Under the pieces are notes generated by a model. It had not been told where the DNA came from. It saw only the letters and a list, made by a program, of their open reading frames with translations, and did not search any database. Made by a program: the position numbers and the translations under genes. Of a stretch of DNA of 64,000 bases, positions 1-7,879 are shown one piece after another. Each line of letters opens with the position of its first letter. Position 1 is the stretch's first letter. The stretch comes from JARBUG01 sp035628915 (GTDB taxonomy: Bacteria > Bacillota > Sulfobacillia > Symbiobacteriales > Symbiobacteriaceae): NCBI GenBank assembly GCA_035628915.1, contig DASPIW010000009.1:1-64000 (forward strand). Direction: 5' to 3'.

Positions 1-503
1 CAGCTTACGGTGGTTTGGAGCCTCCACCTGTATGGCGGCTCCGAGGGGCCTTCCCTCATCTTCAGTTAAGCATGGCCTTCGGCTGTCAAGCAGCCTCTTG
101 CCTTCGTGGCACACGATTCGCCGCTCCTTTGTAGAAGGGGCCCGAGAGATGCAAGCAATTTGTCGGCGAATAACGTGGTCGAGTAGCCTTTTTGCCCTCA
201 GGACGGCCTTTCTTCAGGCCAAACCATGACATCCGCTCCCTAAAAGCCCGATAACAGGCAGCTTACTGAGCTGGCTGGCGCCCAATTCCAAGGATTCACC
301 GCTCGTTTGCGTCGTACCGTTGGACACAGTCTGCAAAAAACAGGCGAACCACCATGGCGCATGGCACGATCGGCAGGCTGGCTTCCTCCCCTGCCCTTCC
401 AGGGACCGAGCGTCTCCCGGCGTTACGGCCGGACTCAATTGGTCAACCAGTTCTCCGTAGTCAAGGCGACCGCCGGTGGACCCCCACCTGGCCCTAGTCG
501 CAC
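1..503 (-). mobile_element. Putative 5' part of a group II intron, cut by the window edge
   Basis: No convincing protein is encoded here. Read on the minus strand, the segment begins at 503 with GTGCGAC, the usual group II intron 5' end (GUGYG). The six bases just upstream (504-509, minus GCGAAT) are exactly complementary to ATTCGC at 171-166, about 330 nt into the element. That is where EBS1 normally lies, so these look like an IBS1/EBS1 pair. The rest is a GC-rich series of potential stems, as expected of domain I. The reverse transcriptase and domains V/VI would lie outside the window. A six-base match in 500 nt can occur by chance, so the call rests on the combination. The insertion lies about 110 bp upstream of the sensor kinase gene and points away from it. 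Confidence 0.5.
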
Positions 504-613
504 ATTCGCAGCCTTCCATTACATTAGCCCGTGTTTTCACCTTTTTGGTGCCGCACACTCCCACTTCCGGCATAATGGAGGTGATCCCCCGCGATGGAGG
601 CGATTTGCTGCGT

Positions 614-2149
614 ATGGAAGGGCTTCGGAAGCACGGCCCGTGGCCGTCGTATGTCGCTGCTGCCGGGCTGGTCGTCCTGGCCTCGGGCGCCGGGATTCTC
701 GTGCGGGCGTATGTCACCCCGGTCAACCTGGTCATGCCGTACCTCGTCGCAGTGGTGATCTGCGGGCGCTGGTGGGGACTAGGTTCGGCCGTCGCGGCCT
801 CGCTGCTGGGCGTCATCTGCTTCGACATTCTATTTGTGCTGCCGTACGGGAGTTTCGCCGTCTCCGACGCCGAATACCTGATCACCTTCGCCGCCCTGCT
901 GGTGACGGCGCTGGTCATTGGCACGCTGACGGCGCGCCTACGCGATCATGCGGCGGTCTTGCGCGCCCGCGAGCAGGAGACCGCCGCTCTCTATGCCTTC
1001 AGCCGCAGCGTGGTCGGCGTCCGTGACCTGACTGAGATCGCCGGGGCCCTCGTCAACCACGCCCGGGCCAGCCTCGGGCGCCCGGTCAGCGTGCTGCTTC
1101 TGCAAGCTGAACGCAGCCAGCAGCCCGCCATGCGATGGGGCGCGGCTCTTTCCGCTGCCGACGGGCAGACGGCCGAGTGGGCGCTGGAATCGGGACGGCC
1201 GGCGGGGTGGGACGACTCGGAACGGCCCGAGGCGACGGTTGGCTGCATTCCGCTGCGCCTTACACAGGGCACGGTAGGCGTCCTGGCGGCGCAGCACCCG
1301 GAGAACGGCCGGCTCACGGTGGCACAGCGCCGCCTGCTGGAAGCCTTCTCCGCTCAAGGGGCGGTAGTCGTGGAGCGGATCCGGCTGGCCGAAGAAGCGA
1401 GGCAGGCGCAACTGCTGCTCGAGGCAGAGAGACTGCACGACGCCCTGCTTCACTCGGTTTCGCACTCGCTCCGCACCCCGCTGGCGTCCATCATCGGCAG
1501 TCTGAGCACCCTGTTGGAGCCGAGCCCCGGTCACCTCGACCCGGCTACCCGGCTCGACTTGATCCAGACCGCCCGCGAAGAAGCCGAGCGCCTCAACGAA
1601 CTGGTGGGGGATCTGCTGGACATGGCGCGCCTGGAAGCGGGCCATTTCAAGCTGCTGATCGACCAGTACGACATGGAAGATGTGCTTGGGGCCGCGCTGG
1701 GCCGGTCGGCGCGACATTTGTCCGACCGCCCCGTCCACACCCGGATCGATCCGGATCTCCCCCTGGTCCCCCTCGATCAGGCCTTGATTGTCCAGGTACT
1801 TGAGAATCTGATCGGCAACGCCGCCAAGTATTCGGCGCCCGGCAGCCCCATCGAAATCGGGGTGCAGAAAACGGAAGGCGCTGTCACGGTCTGCATCGCC
1901 GACCACGGTGTCGGCATTCCGCCGGAGGACCGGGAGCGGGTCTTTGAGAAGTTCTACCGGGTCGAGTCGTCCGGCAGCCCGGCGGGCACCGGGCTGGGGC
2001 TGTCCATCTGCAAGGGGATTGTCGAGGCCCACCATGGAAGGATCTGGGCCGGCGGCCGTGCCGGCGGGGGTACGGTGATCACCTTTGCCCTGCCCACCGC
2101 CGCGGCGGGGAAGCGCACAACGGAGGTGCCTGCTGATGGAGAAAGATAA
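614..2149 (+). CDS. KdpD-like membrane sensor histidine kinase lacking the KdpD N-terminal domain
   Basis: Sensor kinase of a two-component system. Residues about 10-106 hold four hydrophobic segments of the KdpD DUF4118 type. A GAF-like region follows (about 130-255). Then come a HisKA domain with phospho-acceptor His284 in SHSLRTPLA and a HATPase_c domain with N box (NLIGNAAKYS), G1 (DHGVGIP) and G2 (GTGLGLSI). At 511 residues it is far shorter than full KdpD (about 890). It lacks the cytoplasmic KdpD/Usp N-terminal region that senses K+ and ATP, so its signal may differ. The ATG at 614 was chosen because a GGAGG lies at 596-600; an upstream GTG at 476 would lie inside the intron-like element. 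It overlaps the response regulator gene by 14 bp. Confidence 0.85.
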   Translation: MEGLRKHGPWPSYVAAAGLVVLASGAGILVRAYVTPVNLVMPYLVAVVICGRWWGLGSAVAASLLGVICFDILFVLPYGSFAVSDAEYLITFAALLVTALVIGTLTARLRDHAAVLRAREQETAALYAFSRSVVGVRDLTEIAGALVNHARASLGRPVSVLLLQAERSQQPAMRWGAALSAADGQTAEWALESGRPAGWDDSERPEATVGCIPLRLTQGTVGVLAAQHPENGRLTVAQRRLLEAFSAQGAVVVERIRLAEEARQAQLLLEAERLHDALLHSVSHSLRTPLASIIGSLSTLLEPSPGHLDPATRLDLIQTAREEAERLNELVGDLLDMARLEAGHFKLLIDQYDMEDVLGAALGRSARHLSDRPVHTRIDPDLPLVPLDQALIVQVLENLIGNAAKYSAPGSPIEIGVQKTEGAVTVCIADHGVGIPPEDRERVFEKFYRVESSGSPAGTGLGLSICKGIVEAHHGRIWAGGRAGGGTVITFALPTAAAGKRTTEVPADGER

Positions 2150-2852
2150 AGCTCCCCTGGCGCGTGTTCTCGTCGTCGATGACGAGCCACAGATACGCCG
2201 GTTCCTGCGCGCCGCGCTGGCTTCGCAGGGGTACGAGATTACAGAGGCGGGCGGCGTGCAGGAAGCCGTCGTGGCGGCCCAGTCCGTCAGACCGAACCTG
2301 GTCATACTCGACCTGGGCCTTCCCGACGGCGATGGCCTGACGGTGGTGAAGAGCCTCCGGCAGTGGACCCAGATTCCCATCCTCATTCTCTCCGTGCGCG
2401 GGCGGGAAGCAGACAAGATCGCGGCCCTCGACGCCGGAGCGGACGACTACTTGACCAAGCCCTTCGGCACGGGTGAACTGATGGCCCGCCTGCGTGCAGC
2501 CATGCGCCGTACCGCCCGGACGGAACCGGACTCGCGGGTCGAGTGCGGCGGATTGGTGATCGATTTTGAGCGGCACCTGGTGACGGTGGGCGGCGAGGAC
2601 GTGCGGCTCACCACTACGGAGTACGGCCTCTTGCGGGCCCTGGCCCTGCAGTCCGGCAAGGTGCTGACGCATAAGCAGTTGCTGCAGGTTGTGTGGGGAC
2701 CGGGTTACGAAAACGAGACGCACATGCTCAGGGTCAATATCAGCAACCTGCGGCGGAAACTCGAGCCAAATCCCCTGCAGCCGCAGTATCTGATCACGGA
2801 GCCCGGCGTCGGTTACCGCCTGCGGGCGATGGAGCCGGTGAAGAGCCCTTAG
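2136..2852 (+). CDS. OmpR/KdpE-family response regulator
   Basis: DNA-binding partner of the preceding kinase. The N-terminal receiver domain carries the acidic pair in VLVVDDEP, phospho-acceptor Asp in VILDLGLPDGDG, and the conserved Lys in DDYLTKPF. The C-terminal winged helix (about 145-235) contains LTTTEYGLLRALA and the recognition-helix region MLRVNISNLRRKLE, typical of KdpE. The start is the ATG at 2136 with GGAGGTG about eight bases upstream inside the kinase gene; the overlap suggests translational coupling. KdpE normally activates kdpFABC, but no Kdp transporter gene is in the window, so the target is unknown. Confidence 0.88.
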   Translation: MEKDKAPLARVLVVDDEPQIRRFLRAALASQGYEITEAGGVQEAVVAAQSVRPNLVILDLGLPDGDGLTVVKSLRQWTQIPILILSVRGREADKIAALDAGADDYLTKPFGTGELMARLRAAMRRTARTEPDSRVECGGLVIDFERHLVTVGGEDVRLTTTEYGLLRALALQSGKVLTHKQLLQVVWGPGYENETHMLRVNISNLRRKLEPNPLQPQYLITEPGVGYRLRAMEPVKSP

Positions 2853-2861
2853 GGTCAGGGG

Positions 2862-2880
2862 CACGGCGGCGGCCCGCCGT
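2862..2880 (+). terminator. Possible hairpin terminator after the two-component pair
   Basis: A short GC-rich inverted repeat (ACGGCGG / CCCGCCGT) lies ten bases after the response regulator stop. There is no clear T-tract, so it is a weak terminator candidate. Confidence 0.4.
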
Positions 2881-2912
2881 ATCAAGGAAAGGTCAAGGAA
2901 TGCCCGATTCTG

Positions 2913-2941
2913 TTGAGATGCCGCGTTCTCTGGTGTACGCT
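2913..2941 (+). promoter_or_regulatory. Candidate sigma-A promoter for the GNAT gene
   Basis: TTGAGA (2913-2918), a 17-bp spacer and TACGCT (2936-2941) lie about 48 bp before the GNAT start codon. The -35 and spacing are good; the -10 is weaker. Confidence 0.4.
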
Positions 2942-2988
2942 ACGCTGGTAGCAGCGAGTGGAACAGTCGAGACGGAGTGAAGGCATCC

Positions 2989-3405
2989 ATGATCAGCATC
3001 GGTGCGCTGCGTGGACAGGCAAACCTGGCCCTGCTCTGTCAGGGCACCGGTTGTGCCGGTCCACTGGATTCCAAGGTGTGGTTCCAACGCGGAAGCCTGT
3101 CGCTGTTGGCAACGGCCGAAGATGGGCAGATGGCCGGCGCCATTCTGCTGGTGCCTGAGAAATGGCTGGGCCCGGTGGTGCTCTCATATAAGCTCGCCTG
3201 GCTGCGGGTCGCCGAGCAGTACCGGCGGCAGGGCGTAGCCAGCGCCCTCCTGCGCAGTGCGGCCAAGCTTGCCGCCGAGTCGGGCGCGCGGTTCATCCAT
3301 GCACCCGTTCGTCCGTCCAACGCCGCGGGAATTGCCTTGTTTGAGAACCTCGACCGCTCCCCGGGGGCACCGTGGCTGGTCCATCTGACGTATGCCGGCC
3401 TTTAG
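2989..3405 (+). CDS. GNAT-family N-acetyltransferase
   Basis: Single-domain acetyl-CoA-dependent acyltransferase of 138 residues. The acetyl-CoA pyrophosphate-binding motif is seen as YRRQGVASALLRSA (the R/Q-x-x-G-x-G/A type), preceded by the beta-4 strand LAWLRVAEQ. The C-terminal part has the typical NAAGIALFENLD, equivalent to the N-x-x-A-x-x-L-Y segment. The acceptor substrate cannot be told from sequence. The ATG at 2989 is preceded by GGAG; an in-frame GTG at 2977 overlaps that site and is less likely. It is monocistronic, with its own promoter candidate and a strong hairpin just downstream. Confidence 0.8.
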   Translation: MISIGALRGQANLALLCQGTGCAGPLDSKVWFQRGSLSLLATAEDGQMAGAILLVPEKWLGPVVLSYKLAWLRVAEQYRRQGVASALLRSAAKLAAESGARFIHAPVRPSNAAGIALFENLDRSPGAPWLVHLTYAGL

Positions 3406-3419
3406 GGCCGGAAGCGAAA

Positions 3420-3454
3420 GCGCCGCCCAGGCTCTGGTTGAGCCCGGGCGGCGC
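3420..3454. terminator. Bidirectional terminator between GNAT and fni
   Basis: A near-perfect 15-bp inverted repeat (left arm 3420-3434, right arm 3440-3454, loop TGGTT) lies between the convergent ends of the GNAT gene and fni. A weak T-rich stretch (ACTTGTTCTT) follows on the plus strand. Confidence 0.8.
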
Positions 3455-3462
3455 ACTTGTTC

Positions 3463-4545
3463 TTACTGGCGGTTGGCGAGTCTGCTCAAATCGACACCGC
3501 GCAGGCGGCACCATTCACCCGTAGGTCCCGTCACCACCACCGGGCGCCGCTGCATGGCAGCTACGGACGGCGCCCCGCAGAGCAGCATGGTGCGCGCGAG
3601 GTCGCCCAGCAGGGTGGTTACGTATTGCCGGGCCGCGTCGATTCCGCCCGCCTGGAGGGCCTGTAGCACCGGCCCGGCTACCCCGGCTGCGGCGGCGCCC
3701 AGGGCCAGGGCCTTCGCCGCCTCGCTGCCGTAGCGTATGCCGCCGCTGGCGATCAACTGGAGCCCGGGCAGTCCCAGGGCGGCTACTTCAGCCACGGCTG
3801 CGGCGGTGGGAATGCCCCAGTCCTCCAGGCCCGGGTCGATCGCCCCGCCCCCCCGCTGCGCTTCAATCCAGGCAAAGTTCGTGCCACCCCGGCCCGATAT
3901 GTCAATGGCCCGCACGCCCACATCATACAGCTGCCGGGCCGTCTCCCGGGAGATGCCGAACCCGCATTCCTTGACGATCACCGGCACGCTTACCGTGGTC
4001 ACCATTTGGGCGATGCGCCCTATCTGCCCCCGGAAGTCGCGGTCCCCTTCGGGCATCACGAGCTCCTGCGGCGCGTTGAGGTGGACCTGCAGGGCGTTTG
4101 CCTCCAGCATGGCCACGGCGCGGCCGGCGTCGTCGACCGAGGAGGCGGCGCCCACGTTCGCGACAATCACCCCCGTGGGATGCTCCCGGCGGACGACCCG
4201 AAAGCTGTCTTCCACTTCCGGCTCCCGAATGGCGGCCGTTTGGGAACCGACGGCCATCGGGACGCGCAGGTCGGCCGCGAGGATCGCCAGGTTGCGGTTG
4301 ATGGCCGCCACCGCGTGGGCGCCGCCCGTCATCGCGTTGATCATGACGGGATAGGGCAGGGTGAGGCCCGCCACTTCCGTTCTCAGGTCAATTTCACTGA
4401 GGGCCAGTTCCGGCAGGCTGCGATGCACCAGATGGACGTCTGCCCACCCCGGCGCTCCCAGTCCGTCGGGCCGGTGCGGCCGCTCCGCCCCCTGATTTGC
4501 TGCCAGTCTTACGTGATCGAGTTTTCTTTGTTGTCTCTGGCTCAC
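3463..4545 (-). CDS. fni: Type 2 isopentenyl-diphosphate delta-isomerase (FMN-dependent)
   Basis: Interconverts isopentenyl and dimethylallyl diphosphate for isoprenoid synthesis, using FMN and NADPH. The 360-residue TIM barrel shows the family motifs: RKLDHVRLA near the N terminus, MINAMTGGA, VGSQTAAI, VANVGAASSVDD, LQVHLNAPQELVMPEGDRDF with the metal-binding Gln/Glu region, VIVKECGFGIS, IDISGRGGTNFAWIE and the flavin phosphate-binding SGGIRYG. The GTG at 4545 was chosen because GCAGGAGGTACC lies just upstream and the conserved region begins right after it. Its first 152 bp overlap the 3' end of topB in another frame, so the two genes are probably co-transcribed. Confidence 0.93.
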   Translation of the reverse strand: MSQRQQRKLDHVRLAANQGAERPHRPDGLGAPGWADVHLVHRSLPELALSEIDLRTEVAGLTLPYPVMINAMTGGAHAVAAINRNLAILAADLRVPMAVGSQTAAIREPEVEDSFRVVRREHPTGVIVANVGAASSVDDAGRAVAMLEANALQVHLNAPQELVMPEGDRDFRGQIGRIAQMVTTVSVPVIVKECGFGISRETARQLYDVGVRAIDISGRGGTNFAWIEAQRGGGAIDPGLEDWGIPTAAAVAEVAALGLPGLQLIASGGIRYGSEAAKALALGAAAAGVAGPVLQALQAGGIDAARQYVTTLLGDLARTMLLCGAPSVAAMQRRPVVVTGPTGEWCRLRGVDLSRLANRQ

Positions 4546-6817
4546 CGTCGGTACCTCCTGCTGCGTTGCGCCGGTAGCCGCTGGCCTTTTTCTTCGGCCG
4601 GTCGGGCGGGAATTCGAAACCGACCTTTCCATCCTTCATGACGAGGTATGCAGAAAAAGTCTTGCCGGTCCGGGGCGACTTGAACCCATCTATGAGCTTG
4701 GTGCGGCCTTTTTCCAGCAGTGCGGCGGCGTGGGCGGCATCGACCACCTTGCTGCAGAGCCAGGTCGGGATGCGCATGCCGCAGTCGTGGTTAGCGCAGG
4801 TCCACTCGCGGCTGGTCTTGACGACCGCGCGCCCGCAGCGAGGGCACTTGCCAGCGAACGGCGGCAGGTCTGCGTCGGGGGGAGGCGCACCGGCTGCGCG
4901 GCGGCTGCGCCCTTTCGAGCCGGGCGCAGGTGGGGGCGCTGTAGGCGTCGCCGTCGGGTCCACGGCCGTCGCATCGCCGGCCGCTTTCTTTACCAGGTCG
5001 ACGACCTGGACGGCCAGCCCCTGAATTTCGGCCATGAAGCGCTCGGCCTGGTGGGCGCCGGCCTGAATGTCGGCAATCCGCTTCTCCCAGCCACCCGTCA
5101 GCTCCGCTGAGAGCAGCACCTGAGCGCCCGCCTTCTCGGCCAGCTGTACCAGCCGATGGCCCTTCTGCGTTGGCACCAGGGACTTCTTCTCGAGGCTGAT
5201 GTAGCCGACGTCTTTCAAGCGTTCAATGATCGCCGCCCGGGTGGCTGGCGTGCCCAGACCGTGGCCTTTCATGGCCTCCTTGAGCGCCTCGTCGTCCATG
5301 TCGCGGCCTGCCGTCTCCATAGCGCCCAGGAGGGCCGCTTCCGTGTACCGGCGAGGCGGCTGGGTCTCTTTCTTCTCCGCCTCGGCGTCCCTGACGGCCA
5401 CCGGCTCCTGCGCCTTGAGCGGCGGCAGGGGCGGCTTCTGGCTCTCTTCTTCCGGCTCGTCCTTCGCCTTGGCTCTTGCCGCAGGCGGCGGCTCCACGAC
5501 GCGCCATCCTTCATCCAGGACTCGCCGGCCCCGGCTGCGGAAGCGGTCGGGCACCTGGCCGACCCGAGTGATCACCTCGGTATCGAGGTACTTCGCTTCC
5601 GGGTAGAACTGGGCGAGGAAGCGGCGCATGATCAGGCCGTATACCTTGGCTTCCACGGCGCTGAGCGCGCCCGGCGCCTCCGTGGTGGGAATGATGGCAT
5701 GGTGATCGCTGACTTTCGTATCGTCCACCACCCGGCGGTTGCCGGGGTGCACGAGGGCGGCGTTGGCGCCTGCGGCCAGGGAGCGGTAATCCGGCTGGGC
5801 GCCCGCCGCTTTCAGCACGGCCGGCAGGGTCTTGACCAGGTCCCGGTTCAGATATCGGGAATCGGTGCGCGGATACGTGATCAGCTTCGCCTCGTACAGG
5901 CCCTGGGCCGCCTTCAGCGTCGCCGCGGCCGTCAGGCCGAAGCGCTTGTTCGCTTCCCGCTGCACGGCCGTCAGGTCGTACAGCTGCGGCGGGCGCTCGG
6001 CGACGGGCGTCTCCTCCGCCGATTCGACCACGCCCGGCTGTCCTTTGACCCGGGCGACGATGGCCGCCGCCTCCTCCGCCTTCTTCAGGCGGTCGCCTTC
6101 GGGGCCAGGCACGAACCACTTGCCCCGGTACTTGCGCCCGTCTCCCGTGGCGAAGTCGGCGAAAACTTCCCAGTACTGCTCGGGCCTGAACGCGGCAATC
6201 TCCCGTTCCCGCCGGACCAGCAGGGCCAGCGTCGGGGTCTGCACGCGCCCCACGGAGAGCAGTTCGCCCCACTTGACGGTAAAGGCGCGGGTTGCGTTCA
6301 TGCCGACGAGCCAGTCGCCTTGCGCCCGGCACCGGGCGGATTGATAGAGCCGCTCATACTCGGACTCGGGCCGCAGGTCCTGCCAAGCCTTGCGGATGGC
6401 GTCGCGCGTCAGGGCCGACACCCACAGGCGCCGGGCCGGCTGCGTGGCCCGGGCCATCTGGCAGATGTACCGGAAGATCAGCTCGCCCTCACGGGCGGCG
6501 TCGCAGGCGTTGATCAGTTCCGGCGCCGACCGGATCAGCCGGTTCAGAATCTCGAACTGGCTGCGGGTCGCGCTGGTCACTTTCAGATCAAAAAAGCTGG
6601 GCAGCATGGGGAGCGACTCCAACGACCAGCGCTTCCAGCGGGCGTCGTACTCCTCCGGCGATTTCAGCTCCACCAGATGGCCGATGGCCCAGGAGAGATA
6701 GAACTGATCGCTCTCAAGGTATCCTTCGCGCCTGGAGAAGCCGCCCAGCGCCTCAGCGATCGCGCGGGCGGCAGACGGCTTCTCGGCGATAATCAGCGGT
6801 TTGCGGGCGGTCGGCAC
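4394..6817 (-). CDS. topB: DNA topoisomerase III (type IA)
   Basis: Relaxes and decatenates DNA by single-strand passage. The TOPRIM domain starts at residue 8 (IIAEKPSAARAIAEALGG) and includes the acidic NACDAAREGELIFR. The active-site Tyr315 is in LITYPRTDSRYL, and HHAIIPT lies further on. A C-terminal zinc-finger-like region (CPRCGRAVVKTSREWTCANHDCG) precedes the TopB C-terminal repeat DGFKSPRTGKTFSAYLV. At 807 residues it is longer than most TopB proteins. A Lys/Arg/Ala-rich tail after GFEFPPDRPKKK is encoded in the overlap with fni. The GTG start has a very strong GAGGTGATCC ribosome binding site. Confidence 0.95.
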   Translation of the reverse strand: MPTARKPLIIAEKPSAARAIAEALGGFSRREGYLESDQFYLSWAIGHLVELKSPEEYDARWKRWSLESLPMLPSFFDLKVTSATRSQFEILNRLIRSAPELINACDAAREGELIFRYICQMARATQPARRLWVSALTRDAIRKAWQDLRPESEYERLYQSARCRAQGDWLVGMNATRAFTVKWGELLSVGRVQTPTLALLVRREREIAAFRPEQYWEVFADFATGDGRKYRGKWFVPGPEGDRLKKAEEAAAIVARVKGQPGVVESAEETPVAERPPQLYDLTAVQREANKRFGLTAAATLKAAQGLYEAKLITYPRTDSRYLNRDLVKTLPAVLKAAGAQPDYRSLAAGANAALVHPGNRRVVDDTKVSDHHAIIPTTEAPGALSAVEAKVYGLIMRRFLAQFYPEAKYLDTEVITRVGQVPDRFRSRGRRVLDEGWRVVEPPPAARAKAKDEPEEESQKPPLPPLKAQEPVAVRDAEAEKKETQPPRRYTEAALLGAMETAGRDMDDEALKEAMKGHGLGTPATRAAIIERLKDVGYISLEKKSLVPTQKGHRLVQLAEKAGAQVLLSAELTGGWEKRIADIQAGAHQAERFMAEIQGLAVQVVDLVKKAAGDATAVDPTATPTAPPPAPGSKGRSRRAAGAPPPDADLPPFAGKCPRCGRAVVKTSREWTCANHDCGMRIPTWLCSKVVDAAHAAALLEKGRTKLIDGFKSPRTGKTFSAYLVMKDGKVGFEFPPDRPKKKASGYRRNAAGGTDGEPETTKKTRSRKTGSKSGGGAAAPARRTGSAGVGRRPSGASQPAGTGPQ

Positions 6818-6848
6818 GGGCGGATCACCTCAACAGGGCAGTTTCGCC

Positions 6849-7814
6849 CTACGGCTGTGTTTCCCCTGCCGAACACTGCTTTACCAGCAAGTAGACGCCG
6901 GGCTGCGGCCGGTAGCCCATTTTGCGATTGACGGCCAGCATGGGGGCGTTTTCGGCATCGTTGTTGGTCGTCAGTCTGGCAAAACCGTGCCGCCCGGCCA
7001 GGTCGACCGCCAGCAGTTTGAGCGCCTGGGCGATTTTGCGGCCGCGGTACCCGGACAGAACGCCCGTCATGCGGATGTACAGGGCAGTTCCTTCGGGCAC
7101 CAGCGCGCACAGACCCACCCACCGGTCGCCGTCTGCGGCGCACAGGCAGAGCTCCGGGCGGTACCGCTCCGGGGAGAGGTTCCGCTGCTGGTACTGTTCA
7201 AAGGTCGAGAAGGTCGGCTCACGCCCCGGGATCTCCAGCGAACAGGCCCGGTTCAGTTCGTAGAGCTTGCGGCGCGCCGCCGGCGTGTCGCTCTCGTCTG
7301 CCAGGGTGAAGAAGCGAATACCGGCGGACCTGACTTCATCGACGGTGCCGGCGAAGGGTGTGGGATCAAAGTCGTTCACAGCCAGGCTGGAACTGAACAG
7401 GTGCCGGTTGATGGCAAACCCCCGGTGGCGGGCGAAACGGAGTGATGTCTCATCGTCGTCGGCCATCTCCGCGTCATACCGGGTGGCGCCGGCTGATGCC
7501 GCCCAGGCCGTCGCATCATCATACAGAAGGCCACCGATACCCCGCCCCCGGTGCGCCGGAACGACGATGATGTGGATTGCGTACCGGCCTTCCGCCCACC
7601 AGGGCAGCCGGAAGACTCGGCTGTATCCGACGGGGCCGTCGACGGCCGCTTCGGCAATCCGCTCCCTCAGCACCTGGCCGGAGGGCGGTGAGCCGTGGTA
7701 CTCATCGAACAGGTCCACCGGGCTGACGGGCTCCGCTCTCGCGGTTGAAAGCAGGCCGGCCACCCAAGGATAATCGGTCTGCGGGGCCACAGCTCTGATC
7801 CGGATACGTAACAC
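6849..7814 (-). CDS. Tandem GNAT acetyltransferase (two GNAT domains)
   Basis: Protein of about 321 residues with two acetyltransferase domains. The N-terminal one has the acetyl-CoA loop VPAHRGRGIGGLLYDDA. The C-terminal one has SGYRGRKIAQALKLLAVDLA followed by LTTNNDAENAPMLAVNRKMGY, the usual GNAT end with N-x-x-M and LGF/MGY. This layout resembles mycothiol-synthase-like and other double GNATs of Firmicutes. The substrate is not predictable. The GTG at 7814 is the likeliest start; reading further upstream would pass through the rpsA terminator hairpin. The ribosome binding site (GGGGGG directly upstream) is poorly spaced, so expression may be low. Confidence 0.75.
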   Translation of the reverse strand: MLRIRIRAVAPQTDYPWVAGLLSTARAEPVSPVDLFDEYHGSPPSGQVLRERIAEAAVDGPVGYSRVFRLPWWAEGRYAIHIIVVPAHRGRGIGGLLYDDATAWAASAGATRYDAEMADDDETSLRFARHRGFAINRHLFSSSLAVNDFDPTPFAGTVDEVRSAGIRFFTLADESDTPAARRKLYELNRACSLEIPGREPTFSTFEQYQQRNLSPERYRPELCLCAADGDRWVGLCALVPEGTALYIRMTGVLSGYRGRKIAQALKLLAVDLAGRHGFARLTTNNDAENAPMLAVNRKMGYRPQPGVYLLVKQCSAGETQP

Positions 7815-7833
7815 CCCCCAACGGCATGGCAAA

Positions 7834-7863
7834 GCCACCGGAGCCAGGTCGGGCCCCGGTGGC
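7834..7863 (-). terminator. Terminator of the aroH-cmk-plsC-rpsA cluster
   Basis: An 8-bp perfect stem (GCCACCGG / CCGGTGGC) with a 14-base loop lies 16 bp after the rpsA stop and is followed by TTT on the minus strand. Confidence 0.65.
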
Positions 7864-7879
7864 AGCAACGCTATGGCAT

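Noticed and set aside
32..229. 65-residue plus-strand ORF
   Set aside because: It is antisense to the intron-like RNA, with no homology signal or ribosome binding site.
476..613. N-terminal extension of the sensor kinase from GTG 476
   Set aside because: It would begin inside the intron-like element and lacks a ribosome binding site and KdpD similarity.
5156..6931. 591-residue ORF on the plus strand
   Set aside because: It is antisense to topB; the product is Arg/Gln/Gly-rich with no domain. High GC makes long antisense frames common here.
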